Source: Pseudomonas sp. ANT_H12B (GTDB lineage: Bacteria; Pseudomonadota; Gammaproteobacteria; Pseudomonadales; Pseudomonadaceae). Taken from it: a stretch of DNA of 64,000 nucleotides. The notes under the pieces are model-generated. The model saw nothing but the letters and a program-made list of their open reading frames with translations. It was not told the origin of the DNA and ran no database searches. Shown here piece by piece: positions 35,840-44,460 of this stretch. The stretch covers positions 372,001-436,000 of the forward strand of contig NZ_VOBI01000003.1 of the NCBI RefSeq assembly GCF_008369325.1, in the 5' to 3' direction. The position numbers were made by a program, and so were the translations under genes. Every line of letters begins with the position of its first letter. Position 1 is the stretch's first letter.

Positions 35840-35857
35840 TCTGACCTGAAAAGGTGG

Positions 35858-35875
35858 GGCCTGCACCGGCCCCAT
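35858..35875 (+). terminator. Weak terminator-like hairpin after thiC
   Basis: GGGGCC and GGCCCC flank a TGCACC loop about 20 bases after the thiC stop. No clear T run follows and a REP pair starts at once, so termination may be partial and allow read-through to cytX. Confidence 0.4.
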
Positions 35876-35952
35876 CGCCAGCAGGCTGGCTCCCACACTG
35901 GATTTGTGGTGTTCACAAGTCCCCTGTGGGAGCCAGCCTGCTGGCGATAGCG
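35873..35952. repeat. REP doublet, GCCAGC variant
   Basis: Inverted REP copies with GCCAGCAGGCTGGC (35,876-35,889) and GCCAGCCTGCTGGC (35,932-35,945), each next to GCTCCCAC or GTGGGAGC. Both arms carry the same G-to-C swap relative to the commoner GCGAGC form, so pairing is kept. Confidence 0.85.
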
Positions 35953-35990
35953 ATCTACACAACAACAAATGTCCCTCTGAGATAACACCC

Positions 35991-37283
35991 TTGAGCATTC
36001 AACCCAGCACGTATTCCCCTGATATCGCGGTACCCAAAGACAAACGTGTCTTCGGTGGCCGCGATCTGTTTTCCCTGTGGTTCTCCCTCGGCATCGGCCT
36101 GATGGTCCTGCAGACGGGCGCGCTTCTCGCGCCAGGCCTGGGCCTGTCCGGCTCGCTGCTGGCGATCTTCCTCGGCACCCTGATCGGCGTTCTACTGCTG
36201 GCCGCCGTCGGCGTGATCGGCAGTGACACCGGCCTGTCGTCCATGGCGGCGCTCAAACTCAGCCTCGGCAAACGTGGCGCGAGCCTGCCGGCCGTGCTGA
36301 ACCTGCTGCAACTGATCGGTTGGGGTTCGTTCGAAATCATCGTCATGCGCGATGCCGCCAGCCTGCTCGGCGCGCGTGCGTTCAGCGAAGGCAGTCTGCT
36401 GTCGAGTCCACTGCTGTGGACTGTGTTCTTTGGTGGTTTGGCGACTTTGCTGGCCGTCAGTGGCCCGTTAACCTTCGTGCGACAGATCCTGCGCAAGTGG
36501 GGCATCTGGCTGCTGCTGGCCGCGTGCATCTGGTTGACCTGGAACCTCTTCGCCAAGGCCGATCTGGCCGCGTTGTGGGCGCAGGCCGGTGATGGTTCGA
36601 TGCCGTTCGCCGTGGGCTTCGACATTGCCATCGCCATGCCGCTGTCGTGGTTGCCGCTGATTGCCGACTATTCACGTTTCGGCAAGCGCGCGAAAAACGT
36701 CTTCGGTGGCACCGCTATCGGTTTCTTTATCGGTAATTTCTGGTTGATGAGTCTGGGCGTGGCTTACACCCTGGCGTTTGCGCCGAGCGGTGAAGTGAAT
36801 GCCTTGCTGTTGGCACTGGCCGGTGCTGGCCTGGGGATTCCGCTGCTGCTGATTCTGCTGGATGAATCTGAAAACGCCTTCGCCGACATTCATTCGGCAG
36901 CGGTTTCCAGCGGAATTTTGTTGCGCTTGAAAGTCGAGCATCTGGCGCTGGTCATCGGCGTGATCTGCACATTGATCGCCTTGCTGGCGCCATTGGCTCA
37001 GTACCAGAATTTCCTGCTGTTGATCGGTTCGGTGTTTGCGCCGCTGTTCGGCGTGGTGCTGGTGGATCACTTCATCCTGCGCAAACGCAGTGCTCAGGTG
37101 GCGTCAGCCGCATTGCGCTGGCCGGCGTTGCTCGCCTGGTTGGGCGGGGTGAGCACCTATCATTTGCTGGCTAATCTGTATCCGGACATCGGCGCAACCC
37201 TGCCGGCTCTGGTGCTGGCAGGGCTGCTTCAGCTGGTGCTGGGCCGGGCCTTCAGTTACGGCCGGGAAACAGCTCGGGCTTGA
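35991..37283 (+). CDS. cytX: CytX-type NCS1 permease, putative HMP transporter
   Basis: A 430-residue nucleobase:cation symporter-1 family protein with about twelve hydrophobic segments. NCS1 proteins encoded next to thiamine genes (CytX) are predicted to import hydroxymethylpyrimidine. Typical stretches are LFSLWFSLGIGLMVLQTGALL at the N-terminus and MPLSWLPLIADYSRFG in the middle. A TTG at 35991 is chosen as start. Upstream in-frame codons run through the REP pair. Its 3' end overlaps the convergent DUF3298 gene by 32 bases. Regulation by the thiC riboswitch is plausible if transcription reads through the REP region. Confidence 0.85.
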   Translation: MSIQPSTYSPDIAVPKDKRVFGGRDLFSLWFSLGIGLMVLQTGALLAPGLGLSGSLLAIFLGTLIGVLLLAAVGVIGSDTGLSSMAALKLSLGKRGASLPAVLNLLQLIGWGSFEIIVMRDAASLLGARAFSEGSLLSSPLLWTVFFGGLATLLAVSGPLTFVRQILRKWGIWLLLAACIWLTWNLFAKADLAALWAQAGDGSMPFAVGFDIAIAMPLSWLPLIADYSRFGKRAKNVFGGTAIGFFIGNFWLMSLGVAYTLAFAPSGEVNALLLALAGAGLGIPLLLILLDESENAFADIHSAAVSSGILLRLKVEHLALVIGVICTLIALLAPLAQYQNFLLLIGSVFAPLFGVVLVDHFILRKRSAQVASAALRWPALLAWLGGVSTYHLLANLYPDIGATLPALVLAGLLQLVLGRAFSYGRETARA

Positions 37284-37998
37284 GAATGCCGTTCAGGCGT
37301 GGGTAAGGGATCTTCAGTTCGACGTGACCCAGCGCGTAAGGCGCGATGGTGCTCACTTCGTACTTGAGGATCACCCCGCCGTACGTCAGCGCCACGTTCT
37401 GGGTTTTCACGAAGGGCCAGCTCTTCACAAACTCCGGTTCCTGATCGAGTTTGGTGCTGATCAGCCAGCTGTTGTGCGCCACCTGCGCGGCTTTCCAGAA
37501 CGCCTCTTCCTGCCCGGGCACCAACATATCCGACAGGGTCAGCACCTTGTGCTGCTGACGTGAATAGTTGATGAAACTACGGCCCGGCGTGCCATGAGCA
37601 CCGCCGGTGTCCAGGTAGCTGGAGAATTCAACGATCACCAAGCCGTCATGCTGCTCACGTACCTTGGCTTGCAGATAGCTGCTGTAACGCGGGCCGGCAC
37701 TGCTCAAAAATTGCTCGCGATACGCCGCCAACGTCGGCGCCACCGGGGCGTCGGGAGAGGTGCGGGTCATTTGCAGCAGACGTTTTTCGATGATGCCATC
37801 CAGTTGCGGTTCGGCCGGGAAGCGCAGGGTGTCGATGTTCACCAACGGGCAATCCTGGTTGGTGCAGCCTGATTTCAGCTGTTCGGAGGCGTCGCGGGTG
37901 GTTTCCAGTGGCGCTCGGTAATTGGGCTGGAACAGGCTCTGGCATGCGCCCAGAGTCAGGGCGATTGCAGCCACGGAGGCGATTTTAAAAAGCGACAT
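37252..37998 (-). CDS. DUF3298/RsiV-like lipoprotein
   Basis: A 248-residue lipoprotein with signal peptide and lipobox LGAC (cleavage before Cys19). The mature part contains SYLDTGGAHGTPGRSFINYSRQ and LTLSDMLVPGQEEAFWKAA, typical of the DUF3298 domain found in RsiV and related envelope proteins. Its role here is unknown, and binding of lysozyme-like or glycan ligands is only a family-level idea. The last 32 bases overlap the end of cytX on the other strand. Confidence 0.78.
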   Translation of the reverse strand: MSLFKIASVAAIALTLGACQSLFQPNYRAPLETTRDASEQLKSGCTNQDCPLVNIDTLRFPAEPQLDGIIEKRLLQMTRTSPDAPVAPTLAAYREQFLSSAGPRYSSYLQAKVREQHDGLVIVEFSSYLDTGGAHGTPGRSFINYSRQQHKVLTLSDMLVPGQEEAFWKAAQVAHNSWLISTKLDQEPEFVKSWPFVKTQNVALTYGGVILKYEVSTIAPYALGHVELKIPYPRLNGILKPELFPGRN

Positions 37999-38227
37999 GG
38001 GCGTCCTTCATAAAACAGGGAAAGGCGAAAAGTTATCCGCTTCGACTCTCAACGAAGCAGTCAGTTCGCCACTAAGCTAATTAGAGTTGGTTTCGCCCTC
38101 ACCGTCTATCCCGATGGCTGGAAAGGGGCTGCATCAAACGTCACGGGCGCGTTAGGATGGCGCGAAGTCGAGGTTGCAAGTAACAAAAAAGAGCCTCGGA
38201 TCGGATTTGCAGTAAACGAGGATTGTC

Positions 38228-38845
38228 ATGACTGATTTTGCCAACGCCATTCCGACCACCGTTGATATCGTTCGGCGCGAAAAGTGCTATGAGGGCTTTT
38301 ATAAGCTCGATCGTGTGCACTTGCGTCACGAGTTGTTTGCCGGTGGCATGAGTCGCGAGATCAATCGTGAAGTGTTTGTTCGTCACGATGCGGTGTGTGT
38401 GCTGCCATACGATCCGCAGCGCGATGAAGTGGTGCTGATCGAGCAGTTTCGCGTGGGCGCCATGGGCAAGACCGACAATCCATGGCTGATCGAATTGGTC
38501 GCTGGTCTGATCGACAAGGATGAAGTGCCGGAAGAAGTTGCTCACCGTGAAGCGCAGGAGGAAGCTGGGCTTGTGTTCGGGGCGCTCTGGCCGATGACCA
38601 AATACTTTCCATCGCCGGGCGGCAGCAATGAATTTGTGCACTTGTACCTGGGGCGTTGCGACAGCACCGGCGTCGGCGGCCTGCATGGGCTGGAGGAAGA
38701 AGCAGAAGATATCCGCGTCACGGTCTGGGCGTTCGAAGATGCCCTGCAGGCCGTACGCGACGGACGAATTGCCAACGCGGCCAGCATCATTGCCTTGCAA
38801 TGGTTAGCTTTGAACCGCGTTGAAGTGAGGGGGTTATGGTCGTAA
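38228..38845 (+). CDS. nudF: ADP-ribose pyrophosphatase (Nudix hydrolase)
   Basis: NudF hydrolyses ADP-ribose to AMP and ribose 5-phosphate. The 205-residue protein has a complete Nudix box, GLIDKDEVPEEVAHREAQEEAG, spanning about residues 97-118, and the ADP-ribose-type N-terminal domain. A GAGG ribosome-binding site precedes the ATG at 38228. It overlaps the DUF1249 gene by ten bases, and with cpdA, yqiA and parE forms the same cluster as P. aeruginosa PA4971-PA4967 and E. coli nudF-yqiB-cpdA-yqiA-parE. Confidence 0.94.
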   Translation: MTDFANAIPTTVDIVRREKCYEGFYKLDRVHLRHELFAGGMSREINREVFVRHDAVCVLPYDPQRDEVVLIEQFRVGAMGKTDNPWLIELVAGLIDKDEVPEEVAHREAQEEAGLVFGALWPMTKYFPSPGGSNEFVHLYLGRCDSTGVGGLHGLEEEAEDIRVTVWAFEDALQAVRDGRIANAASIIALQWLALNRVEVRGLWS

Positions 38846-39288
38846 ACAAGCTGCGCGATCGCTATAGGGTGGACCTGGTGGGGCTGCAAGCGTCCTGCGA
38901 GGCGAACTACGCGCGCCTGATGCGACTGCTGCCCGATATGCGCAACGAGCCGGAGGCGCGGCGCATAGCCGTGACCCACGGCGAGCAGATGCTCGGTGTA
39001 CTGGCCCTCGAAGTGCTTCAAGTTTGTCCGTACACCACGACCTTGCAAGTGCGCCAGGAACACAGCCTGCCGTGGCTGCCGGTACCACAACTGGAGGTTC
39101 AGGTCTATCACGACGCGTGCATGGCCGAAGTGGTCAGCGCCGAACATGCGCGACGCTTTCGCGGCATCTATCCTTACCCGAACGCTTCGATGCATCAGCC
39201 GGACGAAAAGGCCCAGCTGAATATGTTTCTGGGGGAGTGGCTGAGCCATTGCCTGGCGTGTGGGCACGAATACGCCGTCGTTCGATAG
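38836..39288 (+). CDS. yqiB: DUF1249 (YqiB-like) protein
   Basis: A 150-residue cytoplasmic protein of unknown function, homologous to E. coli YqiB. Characteristic parts are VDLVGLQASCEANYARLMRLLPD near the start and ISRTKRPS-free, highly conserved YPNASMHQPDEKAQLNMFLGEW near the end. Its ATG lies inside the last codons of nudF. Conservation of the nudF-yqiB-cpdA order across gammaproteobacteria suggests a functional link, not yet defined. Confidence 0.85.
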   Translation: MVVNKLRDRYRVDLVGLQASCEANYARLMRLLPDMRNEPEARRIAVTHGEQMLGVLALEVLQVCPYTTTLQVRQEHSLPWLPVPQLEVQVYHDACMAEVVSAEHARRFRGIYPYPNASMHQPDEKAQLNMFLGEWLSHCLACGHEYAVVR

Positions 39289-39387
39289 ATGTGAACTGCG
39301 TCAGGTTCGCAGGTTTCCCCTTTTGATCGTCCCCCAGCATAATCGCGGCACTCATTCAATTCCGTGATTCAGCCCTGGGAGAACGCC

Positions 39388-40203
39388 TTGCCGAGCGTAT
39401 CCACATTGACCACCGCCGATTCGGCGTTACTGGTGCAACTCTCCGACAGTCATCTGTTTGCCGACACGGACGGGACGTTGCTGGGCATGAATACGCGCGA
39501 CAGCCTGCAAAAAGTCATCGAGCTGGTACGGCTTCAGCAGCCGCGTATCGATCTGATTGTCGCCAGTGGTGATTTGTCTCAGGACGGGACGCTGGAGTCC
39601 TATCAGCAGTTTCGGGACCTGACGCGGCAACTCGATGCGCCGGCGCGCTGGATTCCCGGCAATCATGATGAACCGCAGATCATGGCCGAGGCTGCCGTGC
39701 AGAGTGCCTTGCTGGAGCCGGTGGTGGATGTTGGTAACTGGCGGGTCACGTTGCTCGATTCGGCTGTTCCGGGTTCGGTGCCGGGGTATTTGCAGGATGA
39801 GCAGTTGCAGTTGCTGGCCCGTTCGTTGAGTGAGGCGCCTGAGAGGCATCATCTGGTGTGCTTCCATCATCATCCGGTGTCGATCGGGTGTGAGTGGATG
39901 GAGCCTATCGGTTTGCGTAATCCTGAGGCGTTGTTTGCGGTGCTGGATCGGTTTCCGCAGGTGCGGGCTGTTTTGTGGGGGCATGTGCATCAGGAGATCG
40001 ACCAGGATCGCAATGGTGTGCGGCTGATTGCCTCGCCTTCCACGTGTATTCAGTTCGAACCGGGGAGTGAGGATTTCAAGGTGGGGGATCAGGCGCCGGG
40101 GTATCGCTGGTTGCGACTTTTACCTGATGGCCAGCTCGAAACCGGCGTGGAGCGCATCACCGGGTTCGACTTTCAGATCGATTACGGCTCCAACGGTTAC
40201 TGA
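39388..40203 (+). CDS. cpdA: 3',5'-cyclic-AMP phosphodiesterase
   Basis: CpdA hydrolyses cAMP and so limits Vfr/CRP signalling. The 271-residue metallophosphoesterase shows LVQLSDSHLFAD (metal ligands Asp and His), VASGDLSQDGTLESYQQF, IPGNHDEP, VCFHHHPVSIG and LWGHVHQEID in order, all the metal-site blocks of the class III family. The TTG at 39388 has a GGGAG six bases upstream and gives the family-like start. A GTG at 39364 is the alternative. It is the third gene of the nudF-parE cluster. Confidence 0.93.
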   Translation: MPSVSTLTTADSALLVQLSDSHLFADTDGTLLGMNTRDSLQKVIELVRLQQPRIDLIVASGDLSQDGTLESYQQFRDLTRQLDAPARWIPGNHDEPQIMAEAAVQSALLEPVVDVGNWRVTLLDSAVPGSVPGYLQDEQLQLLARSLSEAPERHHLVCFHHHPVSIGCEWMEPIGLRNPEALFAVLDRFPQVRAVLWGHVHQEIDQDRNGVRLIASPSTCIQFEPGSEDFKVGDQAPGYRWLRLLPDGQLETGVERITGFDFQIDYGSNGY

Positions 40204-40227
40204 ACTCTCAGAAAGACCGCGGCGCGG

Positions 40228-40297
40228 CCATCGCGAGCAGGCTCGCTCCCACATTGGAATGCATACCCCTGTGGGAGCGAGCCTGCTCGCGATGGCG
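40228..40297. repeat. REP doublet
   Basis: Inverted REP copies, GCGAGCAGGCTCGC followed by GCTCCCAC (40,233-40,252) and GTGGGAGC with GCGAGCCTGCTCGC (40,271-40,290), in the gap between cpdA and yqiA. Confidence 0.85.
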
Positions 40298-40388
40298 TCC
40301 GCCAAGACAACCTGACTCCCACGGATATCCCCGATATCCCCGACTCCCTGTAAACTGCGCCTCTTTACCCGACGCACAGGGAACTCAA

Positions 40389-40997
40389 ATGTCTGGTTCG
40401 ATCCTTTATATCCACGGTTTCAACAGCGCGCCTTCGTCTAAAAAGGCCACGCAGTTGGTACACGTAATGGAACGTCTGGGTTTGAGCGATCAGTTGCGCG
40501 TCCCGGCCTTGCATCACCATCCGCGTGAGGCCATCGGTCAGCTAAACAAGGCGATTGAGGAGCTGGGGCGGCCACTGCTGGTCGGCAGCTCACTCGGCGG
40601 CTACTATGCGACTCACTTGGCCGAGCGCCATGGCCTCAAGGCCCTGTTGATCAACCCTGCCGTCAGTCCGCACCGGATGTTCGACGGGTATCTGGGAACG
40701 CAGAAAAACCTGTATACCGATGAGGCCTGGGAAATGACCCACGACCACGTGACGGGCCTGGCCGCGCTGGAGGTGCCGGCGCCGCAGGATCCGCAGCGGT
40801 ATCAGGTGTGGTTGCAGACCGGCGATGAAACGCTGGACTATCGCCTCGCCCAGCAGTATTACCGCGCCTGTGCCTTGCGCATTCAGGCTGGCGGCGACCA
40901 TAGTTTCCAAGGCTTTGCCGAGCGATTGCCGGCAATGTTGAGTTTTGCCGGCATCGGCGCAGATTTGTATCAGGCGATTGATTTCACTGCTTTGTGA
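40389..40997 (+). CDS. yqiA: YqiA-like esterase
   Basis: A 202-residue alpha/beta hydrolase of the YqiA family (esterase on short acyl esters or CoA thioesters in E. coli). YIHGFNSAPSSKK opens the protein, the nucleophile elbow is VGSSLGGYYATHLAE near residue 67, and the C-terminal GGDHSFQGF provides the catalytic His. The ATG at 40389 gives the family start. A longer frame upstream passes through the REP element and is rejected. It lies 41 bases before parE. Confidence 0.9.
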   Translation: MSGSILYIHGFNSAPSSKKATQLVHVMERLGLSDQLRVPALHHHPREAIGQLNKAIEELGRPLLVGSSLGGYYATHLAERHGLKALLINPAVSPHRMFDGYLGTQKNLYTDEAWEMTHDHVTGLAALEVPAPQDPQRYQVWLQTGDETLDYRLAQQYYRACALRIQAGGDHSFQGFAERLPAMLSFAGIGADLYQAIDFTAL

Positions 40998-41038
40998 ATC
41001 CTCGCCTCTTTTTCAATAAACACTGACGACGAGACCCC

Positions 41039-42943
41039 ATGGCCACTCCCAGCGCTAGCTCTTATAACGCAGACGCCATCGAAGTCCTCTCGGGCCTCGA
41101 CCCGGTGCGCAAACGCCCCGGCATGTACACCGACACCAGTCGGCCGAACCACCTCGCCCAGGAAGTCATCGATAACAGCGTCGACGAAGCCTTGGCCGGG
41201 CATGCGACCTCGGTGCAGGTCATCCTGCACGCCGATCACTCCCTGGAAGTCAGCGATGACGGCCGTGGCATGCCGGTGGATCTTCACGCCGAAGAAGGCG
41301 TGTCGGGCGTCGAGCTGATCCTCACCAAACTCCACGCGGGCGGCAAGTTTTCCAACAAGAACTACCAGTTCTCCGGCGGTTTGCACGGGGTGGGTATTTC
41401 CGTGGTCAACGCCTTGTCGACCGAAGTCCGGGTGCGCGTCAAGCGAGACGGCAACGAATACCAGATGACTTTCGCCAACGGCTACAAGGCCACCGAGCTG
41501 GAAGTGATCGGCACCGTCGGCAAGCGCAACACCGGTACCAGCGTATTTTTCGCGCCGGACCCGAAGTACTTCGATTCCCCGAAATTCTCCATCAGCCGCC
41601 TCAAGCACGTGCTCAAGGCCAAGGCCGTTCTGTGCCCGGGGCTGCTGGTCAGTTTTGAAGACAAGGCCACCGGCGAGAAAGTCGAATGGCATTACGAAGA
41701 TGGTCTGCGCTCCTACCTGGAAGATGCAGTCAGCGAATTCGAGCGCCTGCCCAACGAGCCGTTCTGCGGCAGCCTGGCCGGTAATAAAGAAGGGGTTGAT
41801 TGGGCGCTGTTGTGGTTGCCGGAAGGTGGCGACAGCGTTCAGGAAAGTTACGTCAACCTGATTCCGACGGCTCAGGGCGGTACTCACGTCAACGGTCTGC
41901 GTCAGGGCTTGCTTGATGCGATGCGCGAGTTCTGTGAGTTCCGCAGCCTGCTGCCACGCGGCGTGAAGCTGGCGCCGGAAGATGTCTGGGAACGCATCGC
42001 TTTCGTGCTGTCGATGAAGATGCAAGAGCCGCAATTCTCCGGCCAGACCAAAGAACGTCTGTCCTCCCGTGAAGCGGCGGCATTCGTTTCCGGTGTGGTC
42101 AAGGACGCGTTCAGCCTGTGGCTCAACGCCAACCCGGAAACCGGCATGCTGCTGGCGGAACTGGCGATCAACAACGCCGGCCGTCGTCTGAAGGCCAGCA
42201 AGAAGGTCGAGCGCAAGCGCATTACGGCGGGGCCGGCACTGCCGGGCAAACTCGCCGACTGCGCCGGGCAGGACCCGATGCGCTCCGAGCTGTTCCTGGT
42301 GGAAGGTGATTCCGCCGGCGGTTCGGCCAAGCAGGCGCGAGACAAAGAATTTCAAGCGATCCTGCCGTTGCGCGGCAAGATTCTGAACACTTGGGAAGTC
42401 GATGGCAGTGAAGTACTGGCCAGCCAGGAAGTGCACAACATCGCCGTGGCCATTGGTGTCGATCCGGGCTCGGCAGACATTGCCCAGCTGCGCTACGGCA
42501 AAATCTGCATCCTCGCCGACGCCGACTCCGACGGTCTGCACATCGCTACTTTGCTGTGCGCGTTGTTCGTCCAGCATTTCCGCCCGCTGGTGGATGCCGG
42601 TCACGTCTATGTCGCCATGCCGCCGTTGTACCGTATCGACCTGGGTAAAGAGATTTACTACGCCCTGGACGAAGCCGAGCGCGATGGCATCCTCGATCGT
42701 CTGGTGGCCGAGAAGAAACGCGGCAAGCCGCAGGTCACCCGATTCAAAGGTCTGGGTGAAATGAACCCGCCGCAGCTGCGCGAAACCACCATGGACCCGA
42801 ACACTCGGCGTCTGGTGCAGTTGACGCTGGACGATTTCGAAGCGACCTCGGAAATGATGGACATGCTGCTGGCGAAAAAACGCGCCGGCGATCGCAAGTC
42901 CTGGCTGGAATCCAAAGGCAATCTGGCCGAGGTTCTTGGCTGA
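41039..42943 (+). CDS. parE: DNA topoisomerase IV subunit B
   Basis: ParE is the ATPase subunit of topoisomerase IV, which decatenates daughter chromosomes. The 634-residue product shows the GHKL ATPase blocks EVIDNSVDEALAGHA, DDGRGMPVD and GGLHGVGISVVNALS, and the Toprim region with LVEGDSAGGSAKQARD, PLRGKILNTW and DADSDGLHIATLL. The stop overlaps the start of the next gene (TGATG). Its partner parC lies 1.5 kb downstream behind two small exported-protein genes. Confidence 0.97.
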   Translation: MATPSASSYNADAIEVLSGLDPVRKRPGMYTDTSRPNHLAQEVIDNSVDEALAGHATSVQVILHADHSLEVSDDGRGMPVDLHAEEGVSGVELILTKLHAGGKFSNKNYQFSGGLHGVGISVVNALSTEVRVRVKRDGNEYQMTFANGYKATELEVIGTVGKRNTGTSVFFAPDPKYFDSPKFSISRLKHVLKAKAVLCPGLLVSFEDKATGEKVEWHYEDGLRSYLEDAVSEFERLPNEPFCGSLAGNKEGVDWALLWLPEGGDSVQESYVNLIPTAQGGTHVNGLRQGLLDAMREFCEFRSLLPRGVKLAPEDVWERIAFVLSMKMQEPQFSGQTKERLSSREAAAFVSGVVKDAFSLWLNANPETGMLLAELAINNAGRRLKASKKVERKRITAGPALPGKLADCAGQDPMRSELFLVEGDSAGGSAKQARDKEFQAILPLRGKILNTWEVDGSEVLASQEVHNIAVAIGVDPGSADIAQLRYGKICILADADSDGLHIATLLCALFVQHFRPLVDAGHVYVAMPPLYRIDLGKEIYYALDEAERDGILDRLVAEKKRGKPQVTRFKGLGEMNPPQLRETTMDPNTRRLVQLTLDDFEATSEMMDMLLAKKRAGDRKSWLESKGNLAEVLG

Positions 42944-43932
42944 TGCGGGTTGGCTTTGCCCTGGCGTGTGCGTTACTTCTGACCTCGGTTTCGGCGTTTG
43001 CCGAATCCGTGCCGGAACTGCGCCTGTTGTCAGAGCATCCCGTCGACGGCATGCGCGGCGGCAATCTGTCCGGGTTGGCCCAGTGCGGCAAGGATTTGTG
43101 GACGATTTCCGATCGCGATGATGATCAGATCTACCGCCTCGATACTCGCAACACTGTCTGGCAGGCCGAAGCCGTCGGCATCGGCGTACCACCGGTGCCG
43201 GACAGCGGTTTGCCCGGGGGATTGCGTTCACGAGCGTGGGCAGCATCGTTCATCCGCGGTGGCGATCTGGATTTCGAAGGCATCACCTGTGACAGTGCCG
43301 GTAATCGCTACATTGTCAGCGAGTCCCACGCGGCGGTGCTGCAAGTGCCACCCACGGGGCCGGCATCCTGGCTGAAAATCTCTCCAATCATGGTTCGCGA
43401 AGCCCGCGCCAGTGGCATGTTGCTGCGCTTCAATGCATTGTTCGAAGGCCTGGCGATCAACCCCGAAGGTGACAAATTGTGGCTGGCCGCCGAGCGCGGG
43501 AGTCGCGGGCTGCTGCTGATCAAGCGCAAGCAAACCGTCTGGGACTGCGATGGCGGCTGTGTGCTGCTGAGCGAAGCCGGGAAGGAAATGCAACCTGCAC
43601 AATTTCCCAGAGCCAGAGCGTTGCCCCGGGATTTTGCCGATCTGTCATTGTTCAACGGCAAGCTGTTTACCCTTGAGCGCAACGTCTACAAGATTTGCCG
43701 CCGTGACGCGCAGACGGCCAAGGTCGAGCGCTGCTGGTCATACGCTGCCGAGGTGTTGCAGGAAAACCGGCGTTATCCACAGGCCTATGGCCTGGAAGAA
43801 GCACTGATCGTGGACGCCGACGGTGCCTGGATCGGCATCGACAACAACACCGGTACCCGCGTCGATGGCGAGGTTCTCCCGATCGTCTGGCGCTTCGCCG
43901 CGCCGCAAGGTGGCTGGAGTGCCAAGCCATGA
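42943..43932 (+). CDS. Esterase-like (phytase-like beta-propeller) exported protein
   Basis: A 329-residue protein with a cleavable signal peptide (cleavage near SAFAES, residue 21) and the esterase-like activity of phytase domain. Visible segments include LSGLAQCGKDLWTISDRDDDQIYRLD, DLDFEGITCDSAGNRYIVSESH and FEGLAINPEGDKLWLAAERGSRG, which look like propeller blades. It is translationally coupled to parE and overlaps the next gene by four bases. Periplasmic location is likely. The natural substrate is unknown. The same gene is found at PA4966. Confidence 0.78.
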   Translation: MRVGFALACALLLTSVSAFAESVPELRLLSEHPVDGMRGGNLSGLAQCGKDLWTISDRDDDQIYRLDTRNTVWQAEAVGIGVPPVPDSGLPGGLRSRAWAASFIRGGDLDFEGITCDSAGNRYIVSESHAAVLQVPPTGPASWLKISPIMVREARASGMLLRFNALFEGLAINPEGDKLWLAAERGSRGLLLIKRKQTVWDCDGGCVLLSEAGKEMQPAQFPRARALPRDFADLSLFNGKLFTLERNVYKICRRDAQTAKVERCWSYAAEVLQENRRYPQAYGLEEALIVDADGAWIGIDNNTGTRVDGEVLPIVWRFAAPQGGWSAKP

Positions 43933-44453
43933 GTCAACAAACACCGGGCAAACGCGCTGGCCGGGTGTTCATGGTGCTGGCCTGGTGCGCCGCGTTGTTT
44001 CTGGCGACGCGGTTTTTCGGCCAGTGGGAGCAGCGTCAGCAAAATCCCAACGCGGTTGTCAGCTCGGAGCAGGGCGAAGGTTTTATCGAAGTGAAACTGG
44101 CCAGCAACAACCAGGGACATTTTGTCGCCAGCGGCCAGATCAACGGCCAGCCGGTGGATTTCATGCTCGATACCGGGGCAACCGAAGTGGCAATCCCGGG
44201 TGGTATGGCCGAACGGCTGAAACTGGAAAAAGGCTTCGGGGTGACCCTGAGCACGGCCAGCGGTCGTACCGAAGGCTATAGAACCCGTATCGACCGGCTG
44301 CAACTGGGCGACATTGTGTTGCGTGATGTTCGCGCCATCGTTGTGCCTGGCCTGGACGGCAATCAAGTGCTGCTCGGTATGAGCGCGCTGAACAAACTTG
44401 AATTTACCCAGCGCGGTGGCACCATGCTGCTGCGCCAGACAACGAACCGATGA
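43929..44453 (+). CDS. Retropepsin-like aspartic protease (TIGR02281 type)
   Basis: A 174-residue membrane-anchored protein. One N-terminal transmembrane segment (about residues 13-30) is followed by a retropepsin-like domain. The active-site motif [13 protein letters not shown] lies near residue 78, and [12 protein letters not shown] near residue 150 is the family's second conserved block. Such small proteins act as dimers in the periplasm. Substrates in Pseudomonas are not known. It starts within an ATGA overlap with the previous gene and lies seven bases before parC. Confidence 0.85.
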   Translation: MSQQTPGKRAGRVFMVLAWCAALFLATRFFGQWEQRQQNPNAVVSSEQGEGFIEVKLASNNQGHFVASGQINGQPVDFMLDTGATEVAIPGGMAERLKLEKGFGVTLSTASGRTEGYRTRIDRLQLGDIVLRDVRAIVVPGLDGNQVLLGMSALNKLEFTQRGGTMLLRQTTNR

Positions 44454-44460
44454 GGCCCGC

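Noticed and set aside
40970..43246. Open frame of 758 codons on the minus strand opposite yqiA-parE
   Set aside because: It shadows parE, has the composition of an antisense frame and matches no family that I know.
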